From assembly GCA_030041985.1 (NCBI GenBank), contig JASIAM010000076.1, positions 1 through 36,892 of the forward strand: a stretch of DNA of 36,892 bases, given 5' to 3'. The stretch is from Bryobacteraceae bacterium (GTDB taxonomy: Bacteria > Acidobacteriota > Terriglobia > Bryobacterales > Bryobacteraceae). A program made the translations under genes and the position numbers. The notes below the pieces were generated by a model. The model worked only from the letters and a program-made list of their open reading frames with translations, did no database searches and had not been told where the DNA came from. Numbering within the stretch: the first letter of the stretch is position 1; each line of letters opens with the position of its first letter. Positions 9,176-18,600 of this stretch are shown here, piece by piece.

Positions 9176-11290
9176 CTATTGTAGCAATTCGGCCAACTCC
9201 GCCGCGTCCGAAACCGGCAATTGGCAGGCATAGTTCCGGCAAACGTATGCGGTCGCACGGCCATCCTGCGCCGTCATGACGGCCAGGGCCGGTGTGCCTT
9301 GGGCCAATGCCCGGCGGGTCTCTTCTGAGTCCACCAGCAGCACCACGCGGTTGGGCAGAAAGCGCGTGTGCACGGTTTCGAGGAGCTTTCTGGTGTCGGG
9401 CGCATCCCGGGCGCCGGCAATCACAATCTGCCGCGGCTCGTTGAGCAGGAACTCATATGCCACCAGCATCTGCGGCGTGGCCATGGGAACGGCGGAAATG
9501 CGCGATTCAAACGCGGTGATGAGCCGTTCGGCCGAAAGGCGAAATTCAGCGCGGCCGGTGATTTGCGCCAGGCGCAGCAGATTCAGCGCGGCCACCGAAT
9601 TGCCCGATGGCTCAGCGCCGTCATAATCCTCCTTCACACGCAACACCAGGCTCGCATCGCTTCCTCCGGAGCTATAGAAACCGCCCTGCAGCGCGTCTTC
9701 AAACAGCTCTCGCTGCTTTTCGGTGAGGCGAATCGCAAGGTCCAGATGGCGGCGGTCGAACTGCGTCTCATATAAATCGATGAGGCTTTGGGTGAAGAGG
9801 GCGTAGTCGTCCAGAAAGCCTGGAATCGCAGCCTCGCCTTCCCGAAAGCGCCGCAGCAGGATGCCGGTGTGCGGATCGTACATGCGCGCGATAAGGAATT
9901 CTGCCGCGCGCCGGGCAGCGTCCGCGTAGCGGGAATCTTCGAGCACCGCGCCCCCCAAGGCGAAGGCGGAAATCATCAGGCCGTTCCAGCCCGTCAAAAT
10001 CTTGTCGTCCAAATGCGGGCGGACCCGGTGCGTGCGGGCTTCAAACAGCGCGCGCCGCGCCTGATCCATGGCGTCGCGGACTTCTTCCGCATCTCGCTCG
10101 AAATTGTCCGCGGTCTCCTCGATCGTATGCGCCTGATACAGAATATTTCTCCCGGCGAACTCGTCATGCGGGTCATGCGCTACATTGCCGCTATCGTCGA
10201 CGCCGTAGCGGTACTCGAACCAATCGGCAGCCGGGAACCCCACCCGCTCGCGAATCTCTTCGGCCGTCCAGATGTAAAATGCGCCTTCGCCCTTCACCAA
10301 CGGTTCTGCCGGGTCAATCACGCTGTCGGCATCTTCGGCGGAGTAGAAGCCGCCTTCGGCATGCCTCATATCGCGCAGCACGTAGTCGAAGATGCTGCGA
10401 GCCGTTGCCGCGAACCCCACGTCACCGGTAATTTGAAACGCCTCCAGGTAGGAAATCGCAAGCTGCGCCTGGTCGTACAGCATCTTTTCGAAGTGCGGCA
10501 CAAACCAGCGCTCGTCTACCGAGTAGCGGTGAAAGCCCCCGCCAAGCTGGTCATTCATCCCCCCTTTGGCCATTTCGCGCAGAGTCAGCAAAACCATGTC
10601 CAGCGCTTCCTGATTGCGCGTGCGGGCCCAATACCGCAACAGGAAGTTGTGCACGGAAGGGCGAGGAAATTTGGGCGCGCCGCCGAAGCCTCCCAGCCGG
10701 CTATCGAAGGTGCGGCGGAAGGCAAAAAAGCCGCTCTCGAGAATCGCCGGATCGAGTTGTGCCTTCTCACGGGCCGGCCCCAGCAAAAGCGATGTCTGCA
10801 AATGATCCATCACCTCGCGTGCCGAGTCCACGATTTTTTCGCGCTGCGAGCGCCAGGCCGAGGCAATCTGCCGTAACACGGAGCCGAATCCGGGATGCCC
10901 CCATCGATTCTCCGGCGGGAAATAAGTTCCTCCATAAAACGGCTGCCGATCGGGCGTTAGCCATACCGACATCGGCCATCCGCCGCCGCCCGTAGTTGCC
11001 TGTACGAAGGTCATGTAGATGCGGTCGATGTCCGGGCGCTCTTCGCGGTCCACTTTAATCGGCACGAAATCGCGATTCAGCAGGCCCGCGATCTGTTCGT
11101 CCTCGAACGATTCCCGCTCCATCACATGGCACCAGTGACATGTCGAGTACCCGATCGAAAGGAAGATCGGTTTGTCGTCCCGCCGCGCCGCATCGAAAGC
11201 TTCCGGTCCCCAGGCATACCAATCCACCGGATTATGCGCGTGCTGCAGCAGGTACGGACTTTTTTCGTTGGCCAGGCGGTTGGTGTGCAT
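9176..11290 (-). CDS. Thioredoxin-domain protein, YyaL/SSP411 family (DUF255)
   Basis: A 704-residue protein of the conserved YyaL family. The N-terminus is the family hallmark ([20 protein letters not shown]), followed by a thioredoxin-like fold with Cys51-His-Trp-Cys54 in [14 protein letters not shown] and then [11 protein letters not shown]. The rest resembles an (alpha/alpha)6 barrel of the glycosidase/epimerase type ([37 protein letters not shown]). Its biochemical role is unsettled. The start is the ATG at 11288-11290, since homologous text begins there and the longer frame to 11764 overlaps the divergent DinB gene. Upstream AAAGGCGG may act as ribosome site. It heads a minus-strand group with tpx and a MurJ-like gene, which places a thioredoxin-fold protein beside a thioredoxin-dependent peroxidase. 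Confidence 0.92.
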   Translation of the reverse strand: MHTNRLANEKSPYLLQHAHNPVDWYAWGPEAFDAARRDDKPIFLSIGYSTCHWCHVMERESFEDEQIAGLLNRDFVPIKVDREERPDIDRIYMTFVQATTGGGGWPMSVWLTPDRQPFYGGTYFPPENRWGHPGFGSVLRQIASAWRSQREKIVDSAREVMDHLQTSLLLGPAREKAQLDPAILESGFFAFRRTFDSRLGGFGGAPKFPRPSVHNFLLRYWARTRNQEALDMVLLTLREMAKGGMNDQLGGGFHRYSVDERWFVPHFEKMLYDQAQLAISYLEAFQITGDVGFAATARSIFDYVLRDMRHAEGGFYSAEDADSVIDPAEPLVKGEGAFYIWTAEEIRERVGFPAADWFEYRYGVDDSGNVAHDPHDEFAGRNILYQAHTIEETADNFERDAEEVRDAMDQARRALFEARTHRVRPHLDDKILTGWNGLMISAFALGGAVLEDSRYADAARRAAEFLIARMYDPHTGILLRRFREGEAAIPGFLDDYALFTQSLIDLYETQFDRRHLDLAIRLTEKQRELFEDALQGGFYSSGGSDASLVLRVKEDYDGAEPSGNSVAALNLLRLAQITGRAEFRLSAERLITAFESRISAVPMATPQMLVAYEFLLNEPRQIVIAGARDAPDTRKLLETVHTRFLPNRVVLLVDSEETRRALAQGTPALAVMTAQDGRATAYVCRNYACQLPVSDAAELAELLQ

Positions 11291-11356
11291 TCCGTAAACC
11301 GCCTTTATGGTAGCAGGGCAGCCGCCGGCGGCGCGGTTGCGATAGACTGCTTGTAC

Positions 11357-11905
11357 ATGGCACCTCAAGAGAGAAACTCCCAACCGGCAAGCGGCGCCAC
11401 CGAACTCCTGGAGATTCTCGGTGTGACGCGGCAGGAGGTACATGCCGCAGTGGAAGGGATGCCGGAAACCGCAGCTACCGCCGCGCCTGCGCCAGGGCGA
11501 TGGTCGGTGGTGGAGTGCCTCGAACACATAACCGTGGTCGAGCAGTCGTTCGTGGGCCGTCTCCAAACTGCGGCGCCGGGGGATGTGCCCCCCATCGACA
11601 AACAACGGGAGGCAAACTTTCTGGAGCAGATTCCGAACCGTAGCCAGCGCGCCGAAGCTCCCGAGCGAGCTCGTCCCACCGGGCGCTTTACCAATCTCTC
11701 CGATGCGCTGGCTGCCTTCGATCGAGCCCGCGCGGAAACCATCCGTTTCGCCGAAGCACAGCAAGAGAAACTGTATTCAATTGCGGAAACGCACGGCCGC
11801 TTTGGCCGGTTGAACGGCTATGAGTTTCTCATCCTGGTAGCCGCGCACAGCCGCCGGCATGCCGGTCAGATCCGCGAGAATCGCTCCGTGCTGGCTTGTG
11901 AATAA
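11357..11905 (+). CDS. DinB-superfamily protein (putative metal-dependent four-helix protein)
   Basis: A 182-residue cytoplasmic protein with the DinB/YfiT-type four-helix pattern. Seen directly are three histidines in the positions used for metal binding in this fold: His57 in [11 protein letters not shown], and His164 and His168 in [11 protein letters not shown]. The [11 protein letters not shown] segment is typical of DinB_2 proteins. Members include thiol-dependent S-transferases and many proteins without known function, so no reaction is assigned. The ATG at 11357 is chosen because family-like text begins soon after it; the frame is open to 11126 but that part lies under the divergent DUF255 gene. 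No Shine-Dalgarno is seen, and a weak TAGACT hexamer ends eight bases before the ATG. Its stop overlaps the likely GTG start of the next gene. Confidence 0.8.
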   Translation: MAPQERNSQPASGATELLEILGVTRQEVHAAVEGMPETAATAAPAPGRWSVVECLEHITVVEQSFVGRLQTAAPGDVPPIDKQREANFLEQIPNRSQRAEAPERARPTGRFTNLSDALAAFDRARAETIRFAEAQQEKLYSIAETHGRFGRLNGYEFLILVAAHSRRHAGQIRENRSVLACE

Positions 11906-12800
11906 GCCTGCGAGCCAATCGCCGGCCGAGTTAGCGGCAGTCGAAGCCCATATTTGTGTGACCTGTGGGACTCAGTTTGCTCCCTCCGCCGCGCCGCCCA
12001 AAGAATGTGCCATTTGCACCGACCCACGGCAATTCGTAGGTTTTGACGGGCAACAGTGGACGACTCTGCAGGAACTGCGCCGCGCCCACCGCAACACCCT
12101 GCGGCAGGAAGAAGCCGGCTTGTACTCCATCCACACCGAGCCGCACTTCGCTATCGGCCAGCGCGCATTTCTGCTCCAAACGCGCCAAGGCAACCTGCTC
12201 TGGGATTGCGTGGCGCTGCTCGATGAAGCCACCATTCAGGCGATTCGCGATCTGGGTGGTATCGCCGCCATCGCCATTTCGCATCCCCACTACTACACCA
12301 CCATGGCCGAATGGAGCGCCACTTTTGGTGATGCGCCTATCTTTCTTCATAGAGCCGATAGCCGCTGGGTCGTGCGCCCTCAAGCTCATGTCCGGTTTTG
12401 GACCGGGGACTGTCTGCCCCTTCCGGGCGGGCTGATGCTGGTGCACACTCCCGGCCACTTTGACGGTTTTCAAGTTTTGCATTGGCCCGCGGGCGCGGAT
12501 GGAAAAGGCGCGCTGCTTTCCGGCGATCAGCCCCAGGTGTGCATGGACACACATTGGGTATCGTTCATGTATAGTTATCCCAACTACATGCCGCTGGGGA
12601 GGCGTACAGTGGAAGATATCCTGGCGCGGCTGGAACCGTACAGCTTTGACCGCATCTACGGTGCATTTCCCCGGCGGACGATTTATCGCAATGCCAAGGA
12701 GGCGGTGCGCCGCTCCGCGGAACGGTTTCTCAACGCACTGGGAGGAAGCGCACCGGTTGTAACCACCAGTGCACAAAGAACGTCCGAAGGTGCAGAATAG
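11898..12800 (+). CDS. MBL-fold hydrolase with N-terminal zinc ribbon
   Basis: About 300 residues. The N-terminus holds a four-cysteine ribbon (CVTCGTQF, then KECAICTDPRQF). The rest is a metallo-beta-lactamase-like fold: LLWDCVALLD, an altered first metal motif ISHPHYYTTM in place of the usual HxHxDH, HTPGHFDGFQ, and LSGDQPQVCMD supplying the bridging Asp. The metal site is therefore non-standard; substrate is unknown. The GTG at 11898 overlaps the DinB stop (GTGAATAA), which would couple translation of the two. An in-frame ATG at 11859 is the alternative and would add 13 residues that look unrelated to the fold. A metal-binding DinB protein and this enzyme thus form a two-gene unit. Confidence 0.85.
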   Translation: MNKPASQSPAELAAVEAHICVTCGTQFAPSAAPPKECAICTDPRQFVGFDGQQWTTLQELRRAHRNTLRQEEAGLYSIHTEPHFAIGQRAFLLQTRQGNLLWDCVALLDEATIQAIRDLGGIAAIAISHPHYYTTMAEWSATFGDAPIFLHRADSRWVVRPQAHVRFWTGDCLPLPGGLMLVHTPGHFDGFQVLHWPAGADGKGALLSGDQPQVCMDTHWVSFMYSYPNYMPLGRRTVEDILARLEPYSFDRIYGAFPRRTIYRNAKEAVRRSAERFLNALGGSAPVVTTSAQRTSEGAE

Positions 12801-12854
12801 AGCTTAGCACTTTTTGTGAACACCGCCGCTCTGACAATTCAAGGAGAGTTCTAA

Positions 12855-13523
12855 ATGCGACAACGATACGTATACCCCGCGCTGCTTGTGGTGACGCTTT
12901 GCTCAATTCCCTCCGCGCACGCGCAGGCCTCCGTCGATGCCAATATCGGCTTCGGAGGAGCGTGGGTTGGATCGAACGGGCAGGGCATTGACAACGCAAA
13001 TTCCGTGAACGCGTTTGGTTCTTGCGTTCCCAATTCGGGCGACATATATTGCCAGGCAACTCCAGCATTGCATGACTTCTTTTTGGGACTGGGGGCCGAT
13101 ATCTTTCTTACCAAACGCTACGGGTTTGGCGCAGAAGTATCCTTCACGCCCAACCGGCCGGATTACGGGCCTCTTCAGTACCGGCAGACCTTTTACGATT
13201 TCAACGGGATTTTCTCTCCTATCAGCCAGAAGCGTTTCAAGGTGAAGATTGAGGGTGGTATTGGAGGCGCGCGCACCAGCTTTGCAATCAATGAGAGCGG
13301 CTGCGTGGGAATTGCAGTCTGCACCACCGAAACCGAGCCCATCGGCAATGCCAGCCATTTTCAAGTGCACGTCGGAGTGGGCTTACAACTGTTTGTCACC
13401 GACCATTTGTTTGTGCGCCCTGAGTTCGATTACCATTACGTCACCAACTTCACGCAGCAGTTCTCCGGCAGTTCCGTACCCGCCGCTATGGTGTGGGTTG
13501 GATACAGCTTCGGCGAGCACTAG
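12855..13523 (+). CDS. Outer-membrane beta-barrel protein (porin-like fold)
   Basis: A 222-residue exported protein. Residues 1-25 are a signal peptide (basic start, hydrophobic core, AHAQA cleavage region). The mature part alternates polar and aromatic residues as in small OmpA/OmpW-like barrels: SVDANIGFGGAWVG, YGFGAEVSFTP, KVKIEGGIGGAR, FQVHVGVGLQLFV, FVRPEFDYHYV, and a terminal strand VWVGYSFGEH. Four cysteines in two pairs could form periplasmic disulfides. AGGAG at about 12842 lies just upstream of the ATG. It follows the MBL-fold gene by 54 bases and is followed by a strong hairpin. No ligand or partner is suggested by sequence; such barrels in acidobacteria are mostly uncharacterised. 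Confidence 0.8.
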   Translation: MRQRYVYPALLVVTLCSIPSAHAQASVDANIGFGGAWVGSNGQGIDNANSVNAFGSCVPNSGDIYCQATPALHDFFLGLGADIFLTKRYGFGAEVSFTPNRPDYGPLQYRQTFYDFNGIFSPISQKRFKVKIEGGIGGARTSFAINESGCVGIAVCTTETEPIGNASHFQVHVGVGLQLFVTDHLFVRPEFDYHYVTNFTQQFSGSSVPAAMVWVGYSFGEH

Positions 13524-13532
13524 ATTTAATGG

Positions 13533-13559
13533 GGAATGGAGCGCGTCAGCGCTCCTTCC
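13533..13559. terminator. Hairpin between convergent genes
   Basis: A 7-bp perfect stem GGAGCGC/GCGCTCC with a four-base loop GTCA, extended after one bulged T by GGAA/TTCC. It sits ten bases after the barrel-protein stop and 31 bases before the stop of the opposite gene, so it could serve both strands. There is no T-run directly after the stem, so it may act as a Rho-independent terminator of the weak type or simply protect 3' ends. Confidence 0.5.
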
Positions 13560-13590
13560 AGTCCCAGGCCCCTGACTCATCGCGCCCTTT

Positions 13591-14409
13591 TTACCTGGCC
13601 GCTCTTGCCGCCTGATGCGTGGAATCTCTCTCGTTTTCGAGACAGTAGTGCTCCAGCAAATCGGTGTCGGGAAGCAATTGTTCGACAAAATTGATCGTTA
13701 CCGGCCGGGTGAACGTCTTCGGATCGGTTATAGTGACGGTGACGTCCAGGTGGCCGAAATCGCGCCGATGAAAGCGCTCTTCGACGCGCATGTCTTCGCT
13801 GTGGCCATGGCCGCGCGCGTCGAGCCAACTCTGGTCATTGAACCCCAACGTGTCGATCACCATCGTGTCGCCTTCCCATTTGCCTACTGAATACCCATTC
13901 CACGTGGGTGATGGATCGGTGAGCTGCGCGCGTCCGTCAGTAAAGATCTGCCGGAAAGTGGTCTCCACTTCATACAGCATGATAATTTCGCGCGGCGTCT
14001 GAATGATCTTGAAAGGCTCCGGCAACAAGTCCGCGTGGGGCACGCCATCGGGCAGGCAATTCAACCCGGGAATGGCATTGGGGCCGGCTTGCGTGTGCCG
14101 CTGAAGCATTTCCACGCCCGCTGGCGTTAGCGGCGCTTCGGCTGGCTTGAAATCGGAGAGAATGTCCCGGAAATATTTGGAATTGGGGGATTCGCCCAAC
14201 CCGTACAGCCCCGGCCCGCGTGGCTCCGCCGCCGCCTGCCATATACCTGAAAGATCGGGCTTGCCGTTCACCCGGGGCGCAGGCCCCATCATATTCACAT
14301 TGCCATCGGGCGTGCGCGGAGCATCGGGAATCCGCTCATGCAGCCACTGCGCCTGCAGGCAGCCGCAAACGCCCAGAAAAGCTATTGCCATCGAAACCGG
14401 AAAACGCAT
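13591..14409 (-). CDS. Secreted protein of the acidobacterial 'PDLSGIW' family
   Basis: A 272-residue protein with a signal peptide (residues 1-20, ending LQAQ). It has the block NGKPDLSGIWQ, then CLPDGVPHADLLPEPFKI, ETTFRQIFTDGR, a GYSVGKWEGDTMVIDTLGFND block and ERFHRRDFGHLDVTVTI. I know this arrangement as a large paralogous family in Solibacter-type genomes with no assigned biochemical role. The repeated short beta segments and export suggest an extracytoplasmic, possibly ligand-binding role, but that is inference. The C-terminus (DSTHQAARAAR) is not hydrophobic, so it is not membrane-anchored there. No Shine-Dalgarno is seen; a TTTAAT hexamer lies seven bases before the ATG. Confidence 0.8.
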   Translation of the reverse strand: MRFPVSMAIAFLGVCGCLQAQWLHERIPDAPRTPDGNVNMMGPAPRVNGKPDLSGIWQAAAEPRGPGLYGLGESPNSKYFRDILSDFKPAEAPLTPAGVEMLQRHTQAGPNAIPGLNCLPDGVPHADLLPEPFKIIQTPREIIMLYEVETTFRQIFTDGRAQLTDPSPTWNGYSVGKWEGDTMVIDTLGFNDQSWLDARGHGHSEDMRVEERFHRRDFGHLDVTVTITDPKTFTRPVTINFVEQLLPDTDLLEHYCLENERDSTHQAARAAR

Positions 14410-14416
14410 ACTGCTG

Positions 14417-14422
14417 ATTAAA
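14417..14422 (-). promoter_or_regulatory. -10-like TTTAAT, possible leaderless start
   Basis: TTTAAT matches the sigma-70 -10 consensus at five of six bases and ends seven bases before the ATG of the secreted-protein gene. That gene has no ribosome site, so transcription could begin at or next to the start codon. No convincing -35 is visible. Confidence 0.35.
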
Positions 14423-14510
14423 TCACGGCCCGTGCGCCTTCGCTAGGCCGCATCAGCGAGACCACTCGGCAATTTGCGTGTCAGTAGCTCAGAGAGATTG
14501 CGGGGCTTCG

Positions 14511-14539
14511 TTCCCGCTGGCGCGTCATCGCGTTATACT
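14511..14539 (+). promoter_or_regulatory. Candidate sigma-70 promoter for the double-VOC gene
   Basis: TTCCCG and TATACT separated by exactly 17 bases. The -10 matches at five of six bases; the -35 is weak (three of six). It would give a leader of about 40 bases containing the GGGAGGG ribosome site before the ATG at 14588. Confidence 0.35.
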
Positions 14540-14587
14540 CTCTACGCTGGCGGAGTCCAGTAAATCTCGCGGCTCGAGGGAGGGTCT

Positions 14588-15607
14588 ATGAGGATGGTGT
14601 TTGCCTTCTGTGTCATTCCGGCGATGGTGTTTGTGGCCATGGCGCAAACGGGGTCTCCTGACCAAAGCAAGCCCCGCATCCGGAGCTTATCGCACGCCAT
14701 CCACGCCGTCGAGGATCTGGATACGACCCTGGCGTTTTACCGCGAAGTGTTCGGCCTCAAGGGAACGCCTAACGACTTTCCCAATCCGGCGGTCCCACTG
14801 CTTACGAACGCTCCGGGCGTGACGCTGCGTCTTTCGATGATGCCGCTTCCGGGCGCGATGCGCTTCGAGCTGACCCATTTCATGGGGCTCGAACGCAAGC
14901 CCGGACGAGCCGCTTATACGGACCCGGGCGCCGCCAGTATCGTCCTTTACGTCCGCAACCTCGATGCAGCCGTTGCCAACGCGAAGAAGGCCGATGCGCC
15001 CATCGTAACCACTGGCGGCATGCCGATCGAGATCAGTACCGCGAAAGGCAAGGCCCACTCGATACTCTTACGCGATCCTGACGGCTTTTTCGTTCAGGTA
15101 ATCGAGGAAGCGCCAGCGCCCGGCGCTCCGGAAGGAAATGTGCATCGCGTGTCGCTCGCCTATACCATGGAAAGCGCTGAAGCCACGGCCCGGTTTTACA
15201 ACGGCATGCTGGGCCTCGAACTGAGCGGCCCTTCGGCCTTCTCGAAGGACCCGGCGATGCTGAAGCTGGTGGGCGTTCCAGAGGGAACTGAATTCCGGAA
15301 ATTAACGGGTGTCCTTCCGGGACCGTCCGCCTATGTCGAGTTCACAGAATTTCGCGGAGTGCCGCGCACGAAGTTCCACCTGCGGGTCCGCGACCCCGGC
15401 GCGCCGGCGATGGCAATTCAGGTAACGAACCTGAACGGGATGGTCGACGAGATGAAGGCTGCGGGTGTTCCTCTGATTTCGGCCAACGGCCAGATTGTGG
15501 ACTTCGGCGGCGGCACCCACAACATTTTCGTCGAAGATCCGAATGGCATGAATCTTGAGTTGTTCGAACGCTCGGGCGCGCCGGCGGGGAGAGGGCAGAA
15601 GAAATAG
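14588..15607 (+). CDS. Exported protein with two VOC (glyoxalase-fold) domains
   Basis: A 339-residue protein. Residues 1-20 form a signal peptide ending in MAQ, unusual for the mostly cytoplasmic VOC superfamily. The first VOC domain (about 30-175) begins HAIHAVEDLDTTLAFYREVF and ends DPDGFFVQVIEEA. The second (about 187-330) begins RVSLAYTMESAEATARFY and ends EDPNGMNLELFER. Each domain keeps a glutamate at the end of the last strand, where the metal ligand usually lies. VOC proteins include dioxygenases, isomerases, lyases and binding proteins, and no substrate is suggested here. GGGAGGG precedes the ATG. The end is convergent with the glycogen block. Confidence 0.85.
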   Translation: MRMVFAFCVIPAMVFVAMAQTGSPDQSKPRIRSLSHAIHAVEDLDTTLAFYREVFGLKGTPNDFPNPAVPLLTNAPGVTLRLSMMPLPGAMRFELTHFMGLERKPGRAAYTDPGAASIVLYVRNLDAAVANAKKADAPIVTTGGMPIEISTAKGKAHSILLRDPDGFFVQVIEEAPAPGAPEGNVHRVSLAYTMESAEATARFYNGMLGLELSGPSAFSKDPAMLKLVGVPEGTEFRKLTGVLPGPSAYVEFTEFRGVPRTKFHLRVRDPGAPAMAIQVTNLNGMVDEMKAAGVPLISANGQIVDFGGGTHNIFVEDPNGMNLELFERSGAPAGRGQKK

Positions 15608-15667
15608 ACTTCGATTCGCCGGGATGGCGGTTGATTTTTGGACATAGCAAGCAGGCCTGTCTACCGC

Positions 15668-18600
15668 TCATAGCAGGCGTTTGTACAGTTTCCCGTACTC
15701 GCGGGCAGAGCGTTCCCACGAATAGTCCGCCGTCATGGCTTGCCGCATCAGCCGGGCCCAATCTTCTTTTCGCCGGAAAACCTCGAGAGCACGGTCAATC
15801 GCCGCCAGCAATGCTGCGGACTCGAATTCGTCGAAGACAAAGCCGTTTCCTTGTTCAGTCGCCGGATGGAAATCTTGGACACTGTCTTTCAACCCTCCGG
15901 TGGCGCGGACAATGGGAATCGCTCCATATTTCAAACTGTAGAGTTGATTGAGACCACTTGGTTCATAGAGCGACGGCATGAGAAACATGTCCGATCCGGC
16001 TTCGATGCGGTGGGCCAGGCCTTCATCAAAGCCGATGCGAACGCCGATTCTTTGCGGGTTGCGCTGTGCCGCCTTCTGAAAGAAGTCCTCGTATTGCCGG
16101 TCGCCCGTTCCCAGCAAAATGAATTGCACATCGCGCCGCAGCAGGCCGTCGAATGCTGATACGAGAAGATCGAATCCTTTCTGCGACACTAACCGGGATA
16201 CCATGCCGAGAAGCGGCAGATGGGGATCGGGCGTGAGATGGAAAGCCTGCTGCAAATCGGCTTTACAGACCAGTTTCCCGGCAAGATTTTCGGGACCGTA
16301 ATTCTGTGCGAGGAACCGGTCGGTTTGCGGGTTCCAGGCCGCGTAGTCGGCTCCATTCAAAATACCGCTCAGATCGGCGGCGCGTGCCCGAAAAAAACCG
16401 TCCAAACCAAATCCATACTCAGAGGTCTGAATTTCGCGGCTATAGGTTGGACTTACGGTAGAGATGGCATCGGCAAAGGCGAGGCCGCCTTTCAGAAAGT
16501 TGATGTCGCCGTAGAATTCGAGGTGGCGCGGGGTGAACAGCGCTTCGTCCAGGCCGAGGAGATTCCAATATTGCGGAGGGAACAAGCCCTGATAGCCCAG
16601 GTTATGAACCGTGACCACTGTCCGCACGGAATTAAGATCGGGGTACAACTCCGGCTGGGCTTTTAGAAAGGCAACTGCCAGAGCAGACTGCCAATCGTGC
16701 GCGTGAAGGATGTGAGGGGCGCCCACGCGAGGTAGAACCTCCAGAACGGCCCGTGCAAAGAAAATGAACCGCTCGGCATTGTCGGGATAATCGCCTTCCG
16801 GTGTGCTATAGAGGAACGGCCGCTCGAAATAGCGGTCCGAGCGGATGAAGTAGACCGGAATGTCATTTCCCAGCGTGGCGGTGAGGACGGCGCCTTCCAC
16901 GCTCGACGCGCCTATAGGGACATGGAAGCGAATTCCGGTGTCCCGCGCCACTGCTTGTTCCAGCACACTACGATAGGCCGGCATGATCGCTGTGACCCTA
17001 TGGCCCAGCGAGCGCAGGGCGGCGGCGAGCGAGCTCACCATATCGGCCAAGCCGCCAGTCTTGGCGAAGGGCACCAGTTCCGGAGAAGCCATGGCGATAG
17101 TGAGAGGCTCTCGCGCGGAAATAGCGAAACCGCCCGGAAGGGGAGAACCGGCAATCATTTCGGTTTTCCCGTTGGCCGGCGCAAACGCCCGGATGACAGG
17201 CATTCCGGCAAAGATGTTGTCCTGATTTTCGAGAGTCTCAAGCCAAGGTTCGTCAATAGTTCCGGCCTCCACCTGCGCCTTGAGCTTGTGCAACCGCGAT
17301 AGATGACTTTTGATCTGCCCGGTTGCGTAGTCCTTCATTTCGCCGGAATCCATCATGAAGGCCCAATCGCTCGATTGCGCCAGGAGCAATTCGCGGCCGG
17401 CCTGGTGGAGCGCGCGGAGTTGCAGCCCTGTAGCCTGAGGGTATGCGGCACACAGCTTTTCCACCATTTCGGCGCCCGCCTGCAAATGGCGGCAGATCCA
17501 ATCGTTGTGACCGTTCAACCACACTTCGTTGAAACCGTTGCGGCCCCAGCTCGAAAGAGAAGGCGTGGCCACCTGATTGGCCGGGTAGTCCTGCAGGTAT
17601 TCGGAAAGGGTGACGAGGCGCAGGCTGGATTGATCGAGCGCGATTTTGCGGATCAGGTAATCGAGCCAGCGCGGCCCCTCGAACCACCAGTGGCCGAATA
17701 GTTCTGCGTCATAGGGAGCCACGATGATGGGCTTGCGGTCCATGCCGGAAGCGAGGCCGGCCACTTGCCGGATGCGCTCGGAGAGAAAATGCTCCGCGTG
17801 GGCGGCCGCTTTGCGCTCTGCCCATTCGGGAACGTACGGTTGCTTTTGGTCCCCCGTCCCCGTGATCCGGTAGTATTTGAAACCGGTATCGATGCGGATG
17901 CCATCGGGGTGAATGTAGGGCCCGATATAATCCAAATCCAAGTCAAAACCGATGTCGCGATAAAAGTCGCGGTAGTCGAAATCGCCCGGGTAGCCGACTT
18001 CAGAACTCCAGACCTGGCGCGACGAATCCGGATCGCGCCCAAACACGGCCAGCCCGGAAGGGCAGGCGAGGGGAGCATAAACACCATAATGGGGCCGGCG
18101 ATCGGCCCGTGTGATGCCATGCGTTTCGAGGACCGTGTAGCTGATGCCGCTCTCGCGGAGAAGCTCGTCGAGACCGGGGTAGTAGCCGCACTCCGGCAGC
18201 CAGAAACCTTGGGGCGCGCGTCCGAAGGTCTGCATGTAGTGCTCAACTCCAAGGCGGATCTGCGCCCGCACGGCCGATGGGTTGACGGAGAGCAACGGGA
18301 GATAGCCGTGGGTAGCAGCGCTGGCGATCACCTCCACTTTGCCGGTTCGCTGGAAGCGATCGAGTGCGCCCACCAGGTCCTTGCCATAGCGATTCACGAA
18401 GCCATCGTGAACGCGCAGAAAAAGCCGCTGGTAGAGCAGCGCCAGCGGATGGAACTCGGGGAGGGAGCGCGTGCGGGCCACCTCCTTTCCGGCAAGCTCG
18501 ATCGTCCTTTCGAGCCGCTTCAGATAGCGTGCCTGAAGGGGAGGGTCGAGTAACATCAATGCGAGCGTAGGCGTGAGAGAAATGGTAAGGCGGAAATCGA

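Noticed and set aside
9147-9242. N-terminal extension of thiol peroxidase
   Set aside because: A perfect AGGAGG before the internal ATG and the family length support the shorter protein; the extension overlaps the preceding gene.
9788-10876. 362-codon frame opposite the DUF255 gene
   Set aside because: Antisense shadow; composition (Arg/His/Val-rich) and lack of motifs do not suggest a protein.
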